Shown here piece by piece: positions 1-9,327 of a DNA stretch of 64,000 bases; within the stretch, counting starts at the first letter, position 1; the number at the start of each line of letters is the position of its first letter. Source of the DNA: Paenibacillus albidus (lineage in GTDB: Bacteria; Bacillota; Bacilli; Paenibacillales; Paenibacillaceae); the NCBI RefSeq assembly GCF_014644435.1, contig NZ_BMKR01000017.1, positions 1 to 64,000 of the forward strand, given 5' to 3'. The notes under the pieces are model-generated. The model was not told the DNA's origin. It did not search any database and was given only the letters and a program-made list of their open reading frames with translations. The position numbers were made by a program, and so were the translations under genes.

Positions 1-95
1 AAGCTTGCGAATTGACCTTTTTACTGTGTCCACTCTATTGACAGAAGTACACTGAGTCCGCTTCCTTGCACAGCCGGGCCTAAGTCAACCGCTGA

Positions 96-3000
96 TTATG
101 GATTTGAGCCTTTAATATAGAGCGTTTTAATCTCATAAGGGGCAAACTGGAGCTCCACTTCCCCTTCGGCATGGGCGATCTGTTCCAGCTGCTCTTCCAG
201 AGCATTGGACAGGTAAATCGCCTGAACCGGGCGTTTCCATTGCAGGCGAAGCCGCTCCCGCCCGCCTGAGGATTCATAGAGGCGCAGTACAGTGCCCCCG
301 CCATCTTCGGACGGCTTGATGGTATCCAGCACTACATGCTCCCCGGAGAACCCGATGAAAGAACCGGAAGCCGGAAGCTTGCCTTCAGCCGAGTCAGCAG
401 CGACTGTATACAGCCCGTGATTCAGCTCTGCAGCACGGCGCAGGGTATGGGCCTCCCGCCAGTCTCCCTCATGCGGGTATAGCGAATAGGTGAAGTCATG
501 CTCGCCCAGATCGGCGGTAGCATCCGGCCATTTCGGTGCACGCAATAGCGACAGGCGAATCGTGCTGCCCTGAATGTCATAGCCGTATTTGCAGTCGTTC
601 AGCAGGCTGACGCCATAGCCGCGTTCGGATACATCGGCGAAACGGTGTCCGCATACTTCATATTGCGCCTGCTCCCAGCTCGTGTTACGGTGCGTTGGGC
701 GTTCCAGAGCGCCAAAAGGAATCTCGTACGTTGCTTTCTCCGCCACCAGGTCCAGCGGAAAGCCTACTTTGAGCAGCTTATGGGCTTCATGCCAGCTCAC
801 ATGGGTCTTGAAATCGATCCGCCGGTCCTGATGATACAGGATCAGATCCTGGATGATGCCGGATTGGCCCAGCCTCCAGCGGAAGCGCAGCACATCCTGA
901 ACTGTACCGGACTGCAGCACCGTTTTCTCAATCAGCTCGGCTTCCCCTGCGGGCTGCGCCTCATAACGGCTGTCAATATCCCAGGCATCCCAAAGCGTCG
1001 GACGGTCATGGAAAAAGTGCAGGCGGTTGGCGCGTTCACCAGGCTTCACAATCTCCCGGCCCGCTTGTTTGTCGAACAGACTGCTGATTTCTCCCCGCTC
1101 ATTAAAAGCAAGCCGGTAATATTCCGTCTCCCAGCCGTCTCCCAGCGGGACGGGTTCCAGGGGTATAGCAGGCGATAGTCCAGACAGCCCAGCTTCCGCA
1201 GTCTTCGCTTCCGCACCAGAGGCAGCTTTAGCGCTAACCTCAGCAACCTCCGAAGCCTGATCGCCGGACTTGCTTCTGATCCAGATCGTCTTATAACCAA
1301 ACGCCGGAATACCGGGAACGAACACGGAGATCCGCGGGGTACCTGCCCCGCCGTCACCGCTGCCCGATCCATTGCCGGCTGGCAGGTCCGCCTTCAGCGG
1401 CAGACCCTGCTCGTCATACGCAGCCAGGTGTCTGCCGTGTGTTGGTTCGTTCAGCTCAAGCTCGACAACGGCATCCCTTGTCCAGCCTAGACTGTTGAAG
1501 ATAACGAAGGCGCTGCCCTCGCCGGCAGCAGCAATGCTGCCGGCCAAAGCGGATAGGCCCGGCTGCAGCGCCGCATGGCCATAATCAAAAATCTCTTTAT
1601 ATTCCTTCTTTGAGGTCTCGTAGGCTTCCGTAATCGCCGAGCCCGGAATAATGTCATGGAACTGGTTCAGCAGAATCAGCTTCCAGCCCTGATGCAGGCG
1701 CTGGGCATTTGCCGCCCGCTGCTCTGCATCCAGCTCCGTTGAAGCCAGGGTCTGCCACAGCTCCGCTTCACGGTACAATATCTCCGCCTGCCGGTTATTC
1801 CGCTTGTTCCGGGCATGCGTGGTATAGGTGCCGCGGTGCAGCTCCAGATACAGATCGCCCCGCCACTGCGGCAGCTGCGGCTGAGACCGCGTAATGCCCG
1901 CGAAGAAATCAGCGGCATTGCTGTACTTGCTGGCCGGCTGGCCGACCATCAGCTCCGCGCGCTGGATATATTCCAGCATCTCGCGGGTGACACCGCCTCC
2001 GCCATCGCCGTGCCCGTAAAGCAGCATCTGCTCATTGTGCTTGTCCTTCTCGCGGAAGGACTGATAATGTTCATGAATATCCTTCGGCAGCGTGTTCTCA
2101 TTAACGCCGTGGTTCAGGTAAGACAGCATGGGCGTTCCGTCAATGCCGACCCAATGAAACAGATCATAAGGAAAAACATTGGTATCATTCCAGCCCAGCT
2201 TGGTGGTCATGAAATATTCGATCCCGCCGTGCTTCAGGATCTGCGGCAAGGAGGCGCAGTAGCCAAATGTGTCCGGCAGCCATTCAATCTGCGAGGTCTG
2301 GCCAAATTCCTCCTGATAAAAGCGCTGGCCATACAGCATTTGCCGCATCAGCGACTCCCCGCTCGGAATGTTGAGATCCGGCTCAATCCACATTCCGCCT
2401 ACAAGCTCCCAGCGGCCTTCACGGATTCTGGCTTTGACCTTCTCGTACAGAACCGGGTCGTTGTTCTTCAGGTATTCGAACAAAAGCGGCTGGCTCTGGG
2501 CATATTGATAATCCGGATATTCATCCATTAACGCATTGACGGTTGAAAAGGTCCGGCTGGTCTTGCGCACAGTCTCACGTGCAGGCCAGAGCCAGGCGAT
2601 GTCAATATGCGACTGGCCAACCATATGCATCGTGCCTTCGGCAGAGCCGCCGATCTCCTTGATTCTGTCCCGCAGTTTCTGCTCAATCAAGGAGATTACG
2701 CTGCCTTCGCGGATAACTTGCACGTCAAGGCCCAGAAACTCATCCATCGCCACATATAACGCTTCCAGCATCCGGGTACGGCGCTGGTCCTGCTCCGGCA
2801 GCAGAACCGCTGAATCACGGATGACTACCACCGTGTACATCAGGCTCTGCACCGGTCCATTGACCAGGACCAGCTGACTGCGGATAGCGCGGATCGGCGG
2901 CTGGATGACAGCCTGCTGATTCAGGGGATCGACCGGCTCGGGTATCGGATCGAACAGTTCAATCTCAAGTTCAAGCGGATGTCCGGACGCATCACCCGCC

Positions 3001-3326
3001 AGCGTTACAAAGGTGTGGTTACGGTCCAGTCCTTGCCGCGATTCCCCATTCACACGCAGCAGCCCTTCTCCGCCGGATTCAAACACCAGTCCAACGTGGC
3101 CGGTTGACCACGCAGCCGGAATTGCAAAGGTACGGCGGAAGAAATAAGTGGTTCCCTGCACACTCGGGAACAGGTCGTAATTGCTGCCTTCCGTATACGG
3201 CTGCGGCTTGTCGTATTGCCCCGGCAGCCGGTACACGGACGAGTCGATCTTCCAATCGCGAAGCTCCTGCACCTCAAGCCATTGCTGCTCGGAGAGCTCG
3301 CGGATGAAGCGTCTAATACGTTCCAT
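96..3326 (-). CDS. Alpha-mannosidase, glycoside hydrolase family 38
   Basis: This 1076-residue cytoplasmic enzyme (no signal peptide) should remove alpha-linked mannose from imported oligosaccharides. GH38 hallmarks are visible. The metal-binding SHIDIAWLWP motif has H240 and D242, WLPDTFGY carries the nucleophile D352, and a later NQFHDIIPGS gives further metal ligands. An N-terminal beta-sandwich precedes the catalytic domain and a large C-terminal beta domain follows, the usual bacterial layout. The ATG at 3326 has an AGGGGGT ribosome-binding site that overlaps the stop region of the upstream GH3 gene (4-base gap), so the two are translationally linked. It is the last gene of the kinase-regulator-transporter-GH3-GH38 operon. 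The family is clear; the exact mannosidic linkage is inferred only from the neighbouring GH85 enzyme. Confidence 0.93.
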   Translation of the reverse strand: MERIRRFIRELSEQQWLEVQELRDWKIDSSVYRLPGQYDKPQPYTEGSNYDLFPSVQGTTYFFRRTFAIPAAWSTGHVGLVFESGGEGLLRVNGESRQGLDRNHTFVTLAGDASGHPLELEIELFDPIPEPVDPLNQQAVIQPPIRAIRSQLVLVNGPVQSLMYTVVVIRDSAVLLPEQDQRRTRMLEALYVAMDEFLGLDVQVIREGSVISLIEQKLRDRIKEIGGSAEGTMHMVGQSHIDIAWLWPARETVRKTSRTFSTVNALMDEYPDYQYAQSQPLLFEYLKNNDPVLYEKVKARIREGRWELVGGMWIEPDLNIPSGESLMRQMLYGQRFYQEEFGQTSQIEWLPDTFGYCASLPQILKHGGIEYFMTTKLGWNDTNVFPYDLFHWVGIDGTPMLSYLNHGVNENTLPKDIHEHYQSFREKDKHNEQMLLYGHGDGGGGVTREMLEYIQRAELMVGQPASKYSNAADFFAGITRSQPQLPQWRGDLYLELHRGTYTTHARNKRNNRQAEILYREAELWQTLASTELDAEQRAANAQRLHQGWKLILLNQFHDIIPGSAITEAYETSKKEYKEIFDYGHAALQPGLSALAGSIAAAGEGSAFVIFNSLGWTRDAVVELELNEPTHGRHLAAYDEQGLPLKADLPAGNGSGSGDGGAGTPRISVFVPGIPAFGYKTIWIRSKSGDQASEVAEVSAKAASGAEAKTAEAGLSGLSPAIPLEPVPLGDGWETEYYRLAFNERGEISSLFDKQAGREIVKPGERANRLHFFHDRPTLWDAWDIDSRYEAQPAGEAELIEKTVLQSGTVQDVLRFRWRLGQSGIIQDLILYHQDRRIDFKTHVSWHEAHKLLKVGFPLDLVAEKATYEIPFGALERPTHRNTSWEQAQYEVCGHRFADVSERGYGVSLLNDCKYGYDIQGSTIRLSLLRAPKWPDATADLGEHDFTYSLYPHEGDWREAHTLRRAAELNHGLYTVAADSAEGKLPASGSFIGFSGEHVVLDTIKPSEDGGGTVLRLYESSGGRERLRLQWKRPVQAIYLSNALEEQLEQIAHAEGEVELQFAPYEIKTLYIKGSNP

Positions 3327-3330
3327 AACT

Positions 3331-5625
3331 TTACCCCCTCACGGTTAAGTCAGCGCTGAGTGTATCATTCACATGTCTGCCAACAAGCACTTTGAAGCTG
3401 CCGGGTTCAACCACCGGCTGCAGATCCGGTCCGATATACTGCAGCTGCTCCGGACCTACAGTGAACTGCACGGTCCGTTTCTCGCCCGGGGCCAGCCGGA
3501 TTTTGCGGAAAGCCTTCAATTCTCTGGCCGGACGGGTCACCTTGCTGGCCACATCGGAAATATACAACTGGACCACTTCGGCCCCTTCACGTTCTCCCGT
3601 ATTCTGAATGTCTACGGTAACTGTGGCCGTCTCATCTGCTGCAATCACTTCAGGCTCTACTTTGAGCGCCGAGTAGGCGTAGCTGGTATAGCTGAGTCCG
3701 TAGCCGAACGGATATTGAGGCTGTGAATCCGCCTCCAGATATCGTTTGCCACGCGAGCGTTTGCCGTTGTAGTACACCGGAAGCTGGCCGACATCCTTAG
3801 GCACCGAAAGCGTCAGCTTGCCGGACGGATTCACATCGCCGAACAGAATATCCGCCACCGCCTGGCCGCCTTCCTGTCCCGGATACCAGGCCTCGAGAAT
3901 CGCATCGGCATGCTCGTCGATCCAGGGCTCGCTCACCGGCCGGCCGTTGATATACACCACAATCACCGGTTTTCCAAGCTGATGGATCTGCTGGATCAGC
4001 TCCAGCTGGACGCCTGACAGCGCCAGCGACATCCGGTCGATCCCTTCTCCGCAGTCCATGTCATTCCAGGCATTCTCCGTCACCTTCGAGGCGCCGGTCT
4101 TCAGATCAATGCTGCCTTCTCCGAAATCGCGTGCACTGGAGCCTCCGACTACCATTACGATGGTATCCGCCTGCTCCGCACAGGCCATTGCCGCTTCAAA
4201 ACCTTCCCGCGAATCCCCTTTAATCCGGCAGCCGGGCGCATACAGGACCCGCTGGGGCTCTGCAGCCAGCTTGCTGCGAATCCCCCGCAGCACCGTCGTT
4301 ACTCTGTCCGGCGGCTGCGGTGAAGTATAGTCGCCAAGCTGGTTATATCCGGCGTCGGCATTCGGGCCAATGACGGCAATCGTACCGGAGGCCTTGGAGA
4401 GCGGCAGTACATCCGCTTCATTCTTGAGCAGAATAATGCTCTCACCCGCAACCTGCCGGGCTAGCAGCCGGTGCTGCTCACTGCCGATTACCCGCTCGGC
4501 GGCCTCAGGATCGGCAAAAGGCTGCTCAAACAGGCCCAGCCTGAATTTGAGGGTCAGCACCCGCAAGGCCGCGCGGTCCAGCAGCTCCATATCCAGGCGG
4601 CCTTGTCTAACGGCCTCCAGCAGGTAGCTGCCGTATATTTCCCCCGACATTTCCATGTCGATTCCGGCCTTCAAGGCCTGTACCGCCGCATCCATGCCGT
4701 CTTCGGCTACATCATGGCCGGCTGCCAGCATATCAATGGCCCCGCAGTCGGTAATCACGAGACCTTCGAAACCCCAGGCCTTGCGGAGAATATCCTCCAG
4801 CAAAACGCTGTTGGTGGTGCAAGGCACTCCGTCAATCTCGTTGTATGCGGGCATAATCGACACCGCTCCGGCTTCCACCGCTTTCTTAAACGGCAGCAGA
4901 TCCACTTCGAGCAGCTCACGCCAGCCCATATGTACAGGCCCGGCGTTCCTGCCGCCTTCGGAGCTGCCATACCCTACGAAATGCTTCAGCGTGGCGCCTA
5001 CGCTGCCGGGGCTTTGCAGCGATTCCCCCTGCAGCCCTTCAACCGCGGCAACCGCCATCTCGCCGATCAGATAGGCATCTTCCCCGAAGCACTCCTCGGT
5101 GCGTCCCCAGCGGGGATCGCGCACCACATCCAGCACCGGCGAGTAGGTCACCGCGCCGCCCTGACTACGTGTCTCCAGCGCAACGGCGCGGCAGACTTCT
5201 CTGTACAGCTCCACGTTCCAGGAGCTGCCGAGCGACAGAGGCACCGGGAACACGGTGGCCCCGATCGCCATATGGCCATGCGAGCATTCCTCGCCGATCA
5301 GCACCGGAATACCCAGCCGTGAATGCTCCAGCACATAACGCTGGAGCGTATTGACCGCCTCCGCTCCCTCACGGGGCGACAGGCCACTCTCCAGCGAGAC
5401 GCCGGTCCACGGGTCTGCACGCAGCATCCCGTAGAGCGAGCCCACGCCGCTTTGCTGCACTTGAGTCTTAAAGTCTTCTGTCAGTGTAATTTTACCATCT
5501 CTATGTTCATAGGTCTGCCAGCCAAAAGGCTGAATCAGCTGGCCGACCTTCTCTTCCAAAGTCATCAGTCCGAGCAGATCCTCCGCCCGTTCTCCAGCAG
5601 GTTTATTCGGGTCTTTATAGCTCAT
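3331..5625 (-). CDS. Beta-glucosidase-type enzyme, glycoside hydrolase family 3
   Basis: The 764-residue protein has the complete GH3 architecture. An N-terminal barrel contains LKHFVGYG and the nucleophile motif VITDCGAIDM (D293). An alpha/beta sandwich follows, with AWYPGQEGGQAVADILFG, and a C-terminal fibronectin-III-like domain. There is no signal peptide, so it acts inside the cell on imported sugars. The KHFVGYG form is that of glucosidase/xylosidase-type members rather than the NagZ-type hexosaminidases. A GTG at 5634 is possible, but it sits only three bases from AGGAG, so the ATG at 5625 is preferred. The permease stop lies about 40 bases upstream and GH38 follows directly. The substrate is not determined by sequence. 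Confidence 0.92.
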   Translation of the reverse strand: MSYKDPNKPAGERAEDLLGLMTLEEKVGQLIQPFGWQTYEHRDGKITLTEDFKTQVQQSGVGSLYGMLRADPWTGVSLESGLSPREGAEAVNTLQRYVLEHSRLGIPVLIGEECSHGHMAIGATVFPVPLSLGSSWNVELYREVCRAVALETRSQGGAVTYSPVLDVVRDPRWGRTEECFGEDAYLIGEMAVAAVEGLQGESLQSPGSVGATLKHFVGYGSSEGGRNAGPVHMGWRELLEVDLLPFKKAVEAGAVSIMPAYNEIDGVPCTTNSVLLEDILRKAWGFEGLVITDCGAIDMLAAGHDVAEDGMDAAVQALKAGIDMEMSGEIYGSYLLEAVRQGRLDMELLDRAALRVLTLKFRLGLFEQPFADPEAAERVIGSEQHRLLARQVAGESIILLKNEADVLPLSKASGTIAVIGPNADAGYNQLGDYTSPQPPDRVTTVLRGIRSKLAAEPQRVLYAPGCRIKGDSREGFEAAMACAEQADTIVMVVGGSSARDFGEGSIDLKTGASKVTENAWNDMDCGEGIDRMSLALSGVQLELIQQIHQLGKPVIVVYINGRPVSEPWIDEHADAILEAWYPGQEGGQAVADILFGDVNPSGKLTLSVPKDVGQLPVYYNGKRSRGKRYLEADSQPQYPFGYGLSYTSYAYSALKVEPEVIAADETATVTVDIQNTGEREGAEVVQLYISDVASKVTRPARELKAFRKIRLAPGEKRTVQFTVGPEQLQYIGPDLQPVVEPGSFKVLVGRHVNDTLSADLTVRG

Positions 5626-5667
5626 ATTCTCCACTCTCTCCTCTGCCCTGATGAGCTTATTGTTTTT

Positions 5668-6585
5668 TTATTCTTTAACGGCCCCTACCGTAAGCCCTTG
5701 AATGAAATAACGCTGGAAAAACGGATAAGCAAATATAATCGGCCCCGTTGCCAGCACCACCATCGCCATCCGCGAGGTATCCTGCGGCATCGACCGCAGA
5801 GCTTCCAGACTGAGCGAGCTGTTCTGTGAATTCTGCAAAATAAACTGCATGCTCGTCTCGATCCGCATCAGCATGGATTGCAGCGGCACGAGGTTCGGAT
5901 TATCGATGTACAGCAGCGCATTGAACCAGTCGTTCCAGTAGCCCAGGGTGCTGAACAGCGCAATCGTCGCCAGACCGGGCAGAGACAAAGGCAGCACCAG
6001 CGTCAGGAAAATGCGGAACTCGCCGGCCCCGTCGATTTTGCCCGATTCAATAATGGCATCAGGCACACTCGTGCTGTAGAAAGTGCGCAGAATCATAATG
6101 TAAAAGGCGTTCACTGCCAGCGGCAGAATCAGTGCCCAGATCGAATCCTTAAGTCCCAAAAACTGCGTAACGATAATGTAGGTCGGAACAAGTCCCCCGT
6201 TGAACAGCATGGTGAAGAAAGCGAAAAAAGCAAAGAAATTGCGGTAACGGAAGCTTTTCCGTGAAATGGCATAAGCGTAAAAGGCAATAAACAGCAAGCT
6301 GACGATCGTCCCGATGACCGTTACAAAAATCGTTACGCCATACGAACGCAGCAGCATATCTCCGGATTCAAACACGTAACGGTACGCGCCGAGGCTCCAT
6401 TTCTCGGGAATCAGCTTGTAGCCGTCTCTGGCCAGCACTCCTTCATCCGTGAACGAGATAATCACGACAAAGAGAAACGGGAACACGCAGAGGAACGCGA
6501 AAATCCCGGCAATCAGATTAAACACCACATTCCACGGTTTGGAGAGATGATGGAAATCACGTTCTTTTTTAGTAATGGAAGACAT
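5668..6585 (-). CDS. Sugar ABC transporter permease (LplC/YtcP type)
   Basis: This 305-residue, six-helix inner-membrane permease belongs to the CUT1 branch (MalG side). The cytoplasmic EAA loop is visible as ESGKIDGAGEFRIFLTLVLPLSLPG, which contacts the ATPase. The C-terminus YPFFQRYFIQGLTVGAVKE is typical of the LplC subgroup. ATG 6585 follows AAGGGAG by nine bases. It forms a pair with the permease just upstream and the binding lipoprotein before that. No ATPase gene is encoded in this operon, as is common for this subgroup, where a shared MsmX-type ATPase serves many importers. Substrate is inferred to be an oligosaccharide handled by the adjacent GH3 and GH38 enzymes. Confidence 0.92.
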   Translation of the reverse strand: MSSITKKERDFHHLSKPWNVVFNLIAGIFAFLCVFPFLFVVIISFTDEGVLARDGYKLIPEKWSLGAYRYVFESGDMLLRSYGVTIFVTVIGTIVSLLFIAFYAYAISRKSFRYRNFFAFFAFFTMLFNGGLVPTYIIVTQFLGLKDSIWALILPLAVNAFYIMILRTFYSTSVPDAIIESGKIDGAGEFRIFLTLVLPLSLPGLATIALFSTLGYWNDWFNALLYIDNPNLVPLQSMLMRIETSMQFILQNSQNSSLSLEALRSMPQDTSRMAMVVLATGPIIFAYPFFQRYFIQGLTVGAVKE

Positions 6586-6610
6586 ATGGGCTCACTCCCT
6601 TCAGGTAAGT

Positions 6611-7549
6611 TTAGAACAAGGCGCTGTCCTTGTTGTATTTGCGTACAATATAGTTGGATGTCATGACAAGCACAAAGCCGACAACCGATTGATACAACCC
6701 TGCGGCGGTACTCATCCCAATCTCACCCGTAGTTTTGAGTCCTTGATAGACGTAGGTATCAATAACGTTGGTGACACTGTAGAGCGTCCCGGAATTTCGG
6801 GGCACCTGGTAAAAGAGGCCGAAGTCGGCATAAAAAATCTTGCCGATCGCAAGCAGCGTCATAATCGTGATGATCGGATTCAGCAGCGGCAGTGTGATGT
6901 TGCGGATCTGCTGGAACTTGCTGGCCCCGTCGATCATCGCCGCTTCATAAAGCGATTTGTCGATCCCCATAATGGCTGCGAGATAAACCACGCTGTTGTA
7001 GCCGACTGCTTTCCATAGATAGACGAAGATCAAAATGAACGGCCAGTATTTTTTCTCCGAATACCACTGAACCGATTCCATGCCCATGAATTCCATCACC
7101 TGATTCAGCATTCCGCGCTCCGAGCTCAGGAAGCTGAATGCGAAATAGCCGACAACTACCCAGGACAGGAAGTATGGCAGGAACATCCCGGTCTGATAGA
7201 CCTTGGCCAGCTTTTTGTTCACAATCTCGGACAGCACAATCGCCATCAGCACGGACAGGATCAAACCAAGCACGATAAATGCCCCGTTGTAGAGCAGGGT
7301 GTTGCGGGTGATGATGTAAGCATCATTGGTGGTGAACAGAAATTTAAAGTTGTCCATGCCTACCCATTTGCTGTCGATAATGCTGGCCCAGAAGCCATCC
7401 CGGCTGAAACGGTACTCTTTAAAAGCAATGACGGCTCCCATCATAGGCAGATAGGAAAAGAAGAGAAACCAAAGCGCACCGGGCAGGACCATGAGCAGCA
7501 TGACCTTGTTATTGATGATATTTTTGATAAAACCGCTGGTTTTTTTCAC
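6611..7549 (-). CDS. Sugar ABC transporter permease (LplB/YteP type)
   Basis: This 312-residue membrane protein is the partner permease (MalF side). The EAA loop reads YEAAMIDGASKFQQIRNITLPLL, and the C-terminal NYIVRKYNKDSALF is typical of the family. The start is GTG at 7549, supported by AGGAGGG eight bases upstream; no better ATG exists. It lies 25 bases before the second permease and 91 bases after the binding-protein gene. A strong hairpin in that 91-base gap probably lowers expression of the permeases relative to the binding protein. Confidence 0.92.
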   Translation of the reverse strand: MKKTSGFIKNIINNKVMLLMVLPGALWFLFFSYLPMMGAVIAFKEYRFSRDGFWASIIDSKWVGMDNFKFLFTTNDAYIITRNTLLYNGAFIVLGLILSVLMAIVLSEIVNKKLAKVYQTGMFLPYFLSWVVVGYFAFSFLSSERGMLNQVMEFMGMESVQWYSEKKYWPFILIFVYLWKAVGYNSVVYLAAIMGIDKSLYEAAMIDGASKFQQIRNITLPLLNPIITIMTLLAIGKIFYADFGLFYQVPRNSGTLYSVTNVIDTYVYQGLKTTGEIGMSTAAGLYQSVVGFVLVMTSNYIVRKYNKDSALF

Positions 7550-7584
7550 GCTTATATCCCTCCTGATAACTCATATGAATGGTA

Positions 7585-7624
7585 AAAAAGACCGGGTAAG
7601 GGGCCGCGCCCCTGCCCCGATCTT
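7585..7624 (-). terminator. Intercistronic hairpin with T-run (attenuator)
   Basis: On the minus strand a long GC-rich hairpin (AAGATCGGGG to CCCGGTCTT arms, interior GGGGC/GCCCC) is followed by TTTTTT. It lies between the binding-lipoprotein gene and the first permease. In sugar importers such hairpins often stabilise or partly terminate the message so that binding protein is in excess. That role is inferred here. Confidence 0.7.
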
Positions 7625-7640
7625 CTTATCCAATGTGTAT

Positions 7641-9149
7641 TTATTTGTTGTTTTCCGCTTTCCAGGCGTCAATTTGCGTTTGGGCTTCGGCGATGATCGC
7701 ATCCAGACCGGCTGCCTTGAATTTCTCAATGGCTTTTGGCAGATATTCTTCAGGATCTACCGTACCCGTCATCAGCGGCGCCCAGAATTCTTCCTTCACG
7801 TTCTGGACAGCAGCGATTTCATTGGTCACCTTCGAGGTGTCGAAGTTAAAGCCGAGCAGTGGTGCATTCACACCGGATTCGTTGAATTTCTTGAATTCTT
7901 CCCATTTGTTCTCGGGATCTCCCTCGTTCAAATAGTTGATCATGATATTGCCCAGCGAGAAGGTAGGCATGTCATAGTTCTTGGATTCCGGCAGGTTCTT
8001 CATTGTGTTCTCACCGGTCTTCTCGTAGTGCACGCCTTCGATACCGGAGTCAATCATATTGCGCAGAACCGGATCGGTGTTGAGCAGGTTGAGGAATTCC
8101 ATTGCTTTCTCCGGATACTCGGAGTTCGCAGAGATCGCTTGCATCGAGCCCATTACAGACCAGTTGTAGATGTACGGCTCACCGGCAGGTGTCGAAACTA
8201 CAGGATAACCGTAGCTTGCCGACCACAGGTTGTCCGCCATTGGCTGGGTAGCCGCGCGGTCCATGAACCAGTTGGACGATTTGTACAGATCGTCTACCGA
8301 AGTGGTAGTCGCTACTTCCGGCGAAATGTAACCCGCCTTGTAATATTTGCGAACGGTTTCAAGACTGCTTTTCAGCTCCGGACTTTCCAGGATGTTGACG
8401 ATCTTGTAATCCTTGGTGTCCATGTAGACCGCCATAGGCATTTTCTCAATAATGTAGTCGAAAGGCAGTATCGGCATGAAATCCTTAACCATGGCATACG
8501 GCGTGATTCCCGGCTCATTCTCCTTGATGGTCTTCAACAGCGGCTCGAGGCTTTCCATGGTTTTTACACCGGAAATATCAAGCTTGTATTTGTCCAGAAG
8601 CTCTTTGTTAAAGCGCCAGACTTCCTGGGCAGGCAGCTCTTTGTTGGCCGGCACGGCATAATTGTGGCCGTCCACCTTGGAGCCTTCCAGGAACGCAGGG
8701 TCAATGGTATCCACAACCCCTTTTCCATATTCATTAAGCAGGCTGTCCAGTTCCATGAATGCTCCCTTGCGGGCATTTTGCACATAATCGAACGCCCAGG
8801 AACTTGTAAACAGAATGTCCATCGGTTCGCCGGAGGCTACCTTCACCTGCATTTTTTGCGTATAGTCGCCAAAATCAATCATATTCATCTTCACGGTGAC
8901 ATTAATTTTCTCTTTGGTGTATTTGTTGACTTCCTCCATGACTTTGTCCAGATCCTTTTGCGGTCCGCCTATCGTGTACCAGATCAGCTCAACCGGCTTT
9001 TCTGAAGCTGCACCGTTGCCGGATGACCCGGTATTGGTGCCCGTGCCCGTCGCAGCGTTGTTGGAACCGCCGCCGCACGCGGTAAGTGCCAGCGAGAAAG
9101 CCATCAGTGATGTCAGTAACAGGGAAAACCTTTTTCTCTTCTTGCCCAT
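7641..9149 (-). CDS. Extracellular solute-binding lipoprotein, sugar ABC importer
   Basis: The 502-residue protein has a lipoprotein signal ending in the lipobox LTAC (C25), followed by a Gly/Asn/Thr-rich linker and a family-1 extracellular solute-binding domain. It captures the sugar at the membrane surface and delivers it to the two permeases downstream. ATG 9149 follows GGGGAGG by ten bases. A separate promoter is likely in the 178 bases upstream, where a cre-like site occurs. The ligand is inferred to be a mannose-containing glycan because GH38 closes the operon, but nothing in the sequence proves that. Confidence 0.92.
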   Translation of the reverse strand: MGKKRKRFSLLLTSLMAFSLALTACGGGSNNAATGTGTNTGSSGNGAASEKPVELIWYTIGGPQKDLDKVMEEVNKYTKEKINVTVKMNMIDFGDYTQKMQVKVASGEPMDILFTSSWAFDYVQNARKGAFMELDSLLNEYGKGVVDTIDPAFLEGSKVDGHNYAVPANKELPAQEVWRFNKELLDKYKLDISGVKTMESLEPLLKTIKENEPGITPYAMVKDFMPILPFDYIIEKMPMAVYMDTKDYKIVNILESPELKSSLETVRKYYKAGYISPEVATTTSVDDLYKSSNWFMDRAATQPMADNLWSASYGYPVVSTPAGEPYIYNWSVMGSMQAISANSEYPEKAMEFLNLLNTDPVLRNMIDSGIEGVHYEKTGENTMKNLPESKNYDMPTFSLGNIMINYLNEGDPENKWEEFKKFNESGVNAPLLGFNFDTSKVTNEIAAVQNVKEEFWAPLMTGTVDPEEYLPKAIEKFKAAGLDAIIAEAQTQIDAWKAENNK

Positions 9150-9248
9150 TTCTATAAAACCTCCCCTTTGTTTACCTCAAAATAGCTGGGATATTCCGGA
9201 ATTCAGCCAGCCGTTATTGCCTTCAAGGACTACCTTTACTGTAATTTA

Positions 9249-9262
9249 TGAAAGCATTTTCA
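9249..9262 (+). promoter_or_regulatory. cre-like site (CcpA catabolite repression)
   Basis: TGAAAGCATTTTCA matches the cre consensus TGWAANCGNTNWCA at 13 of 14 positions, differing only in the central G, and is nearly palindromic. It lies about 100 bases upstream of the binding-lipoprotein gene, so glucose repression of the transporter and hydrolase genes is plausible. Experimental binding is not shown. Confidence 0.5.
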
Positions 9263-9327
9263 GACAGAAGCTAAAGTAAATAAATCATGTAGAAAATAAA
9301 GAAAAAAGCTTGCTGCGAAATGTTCCG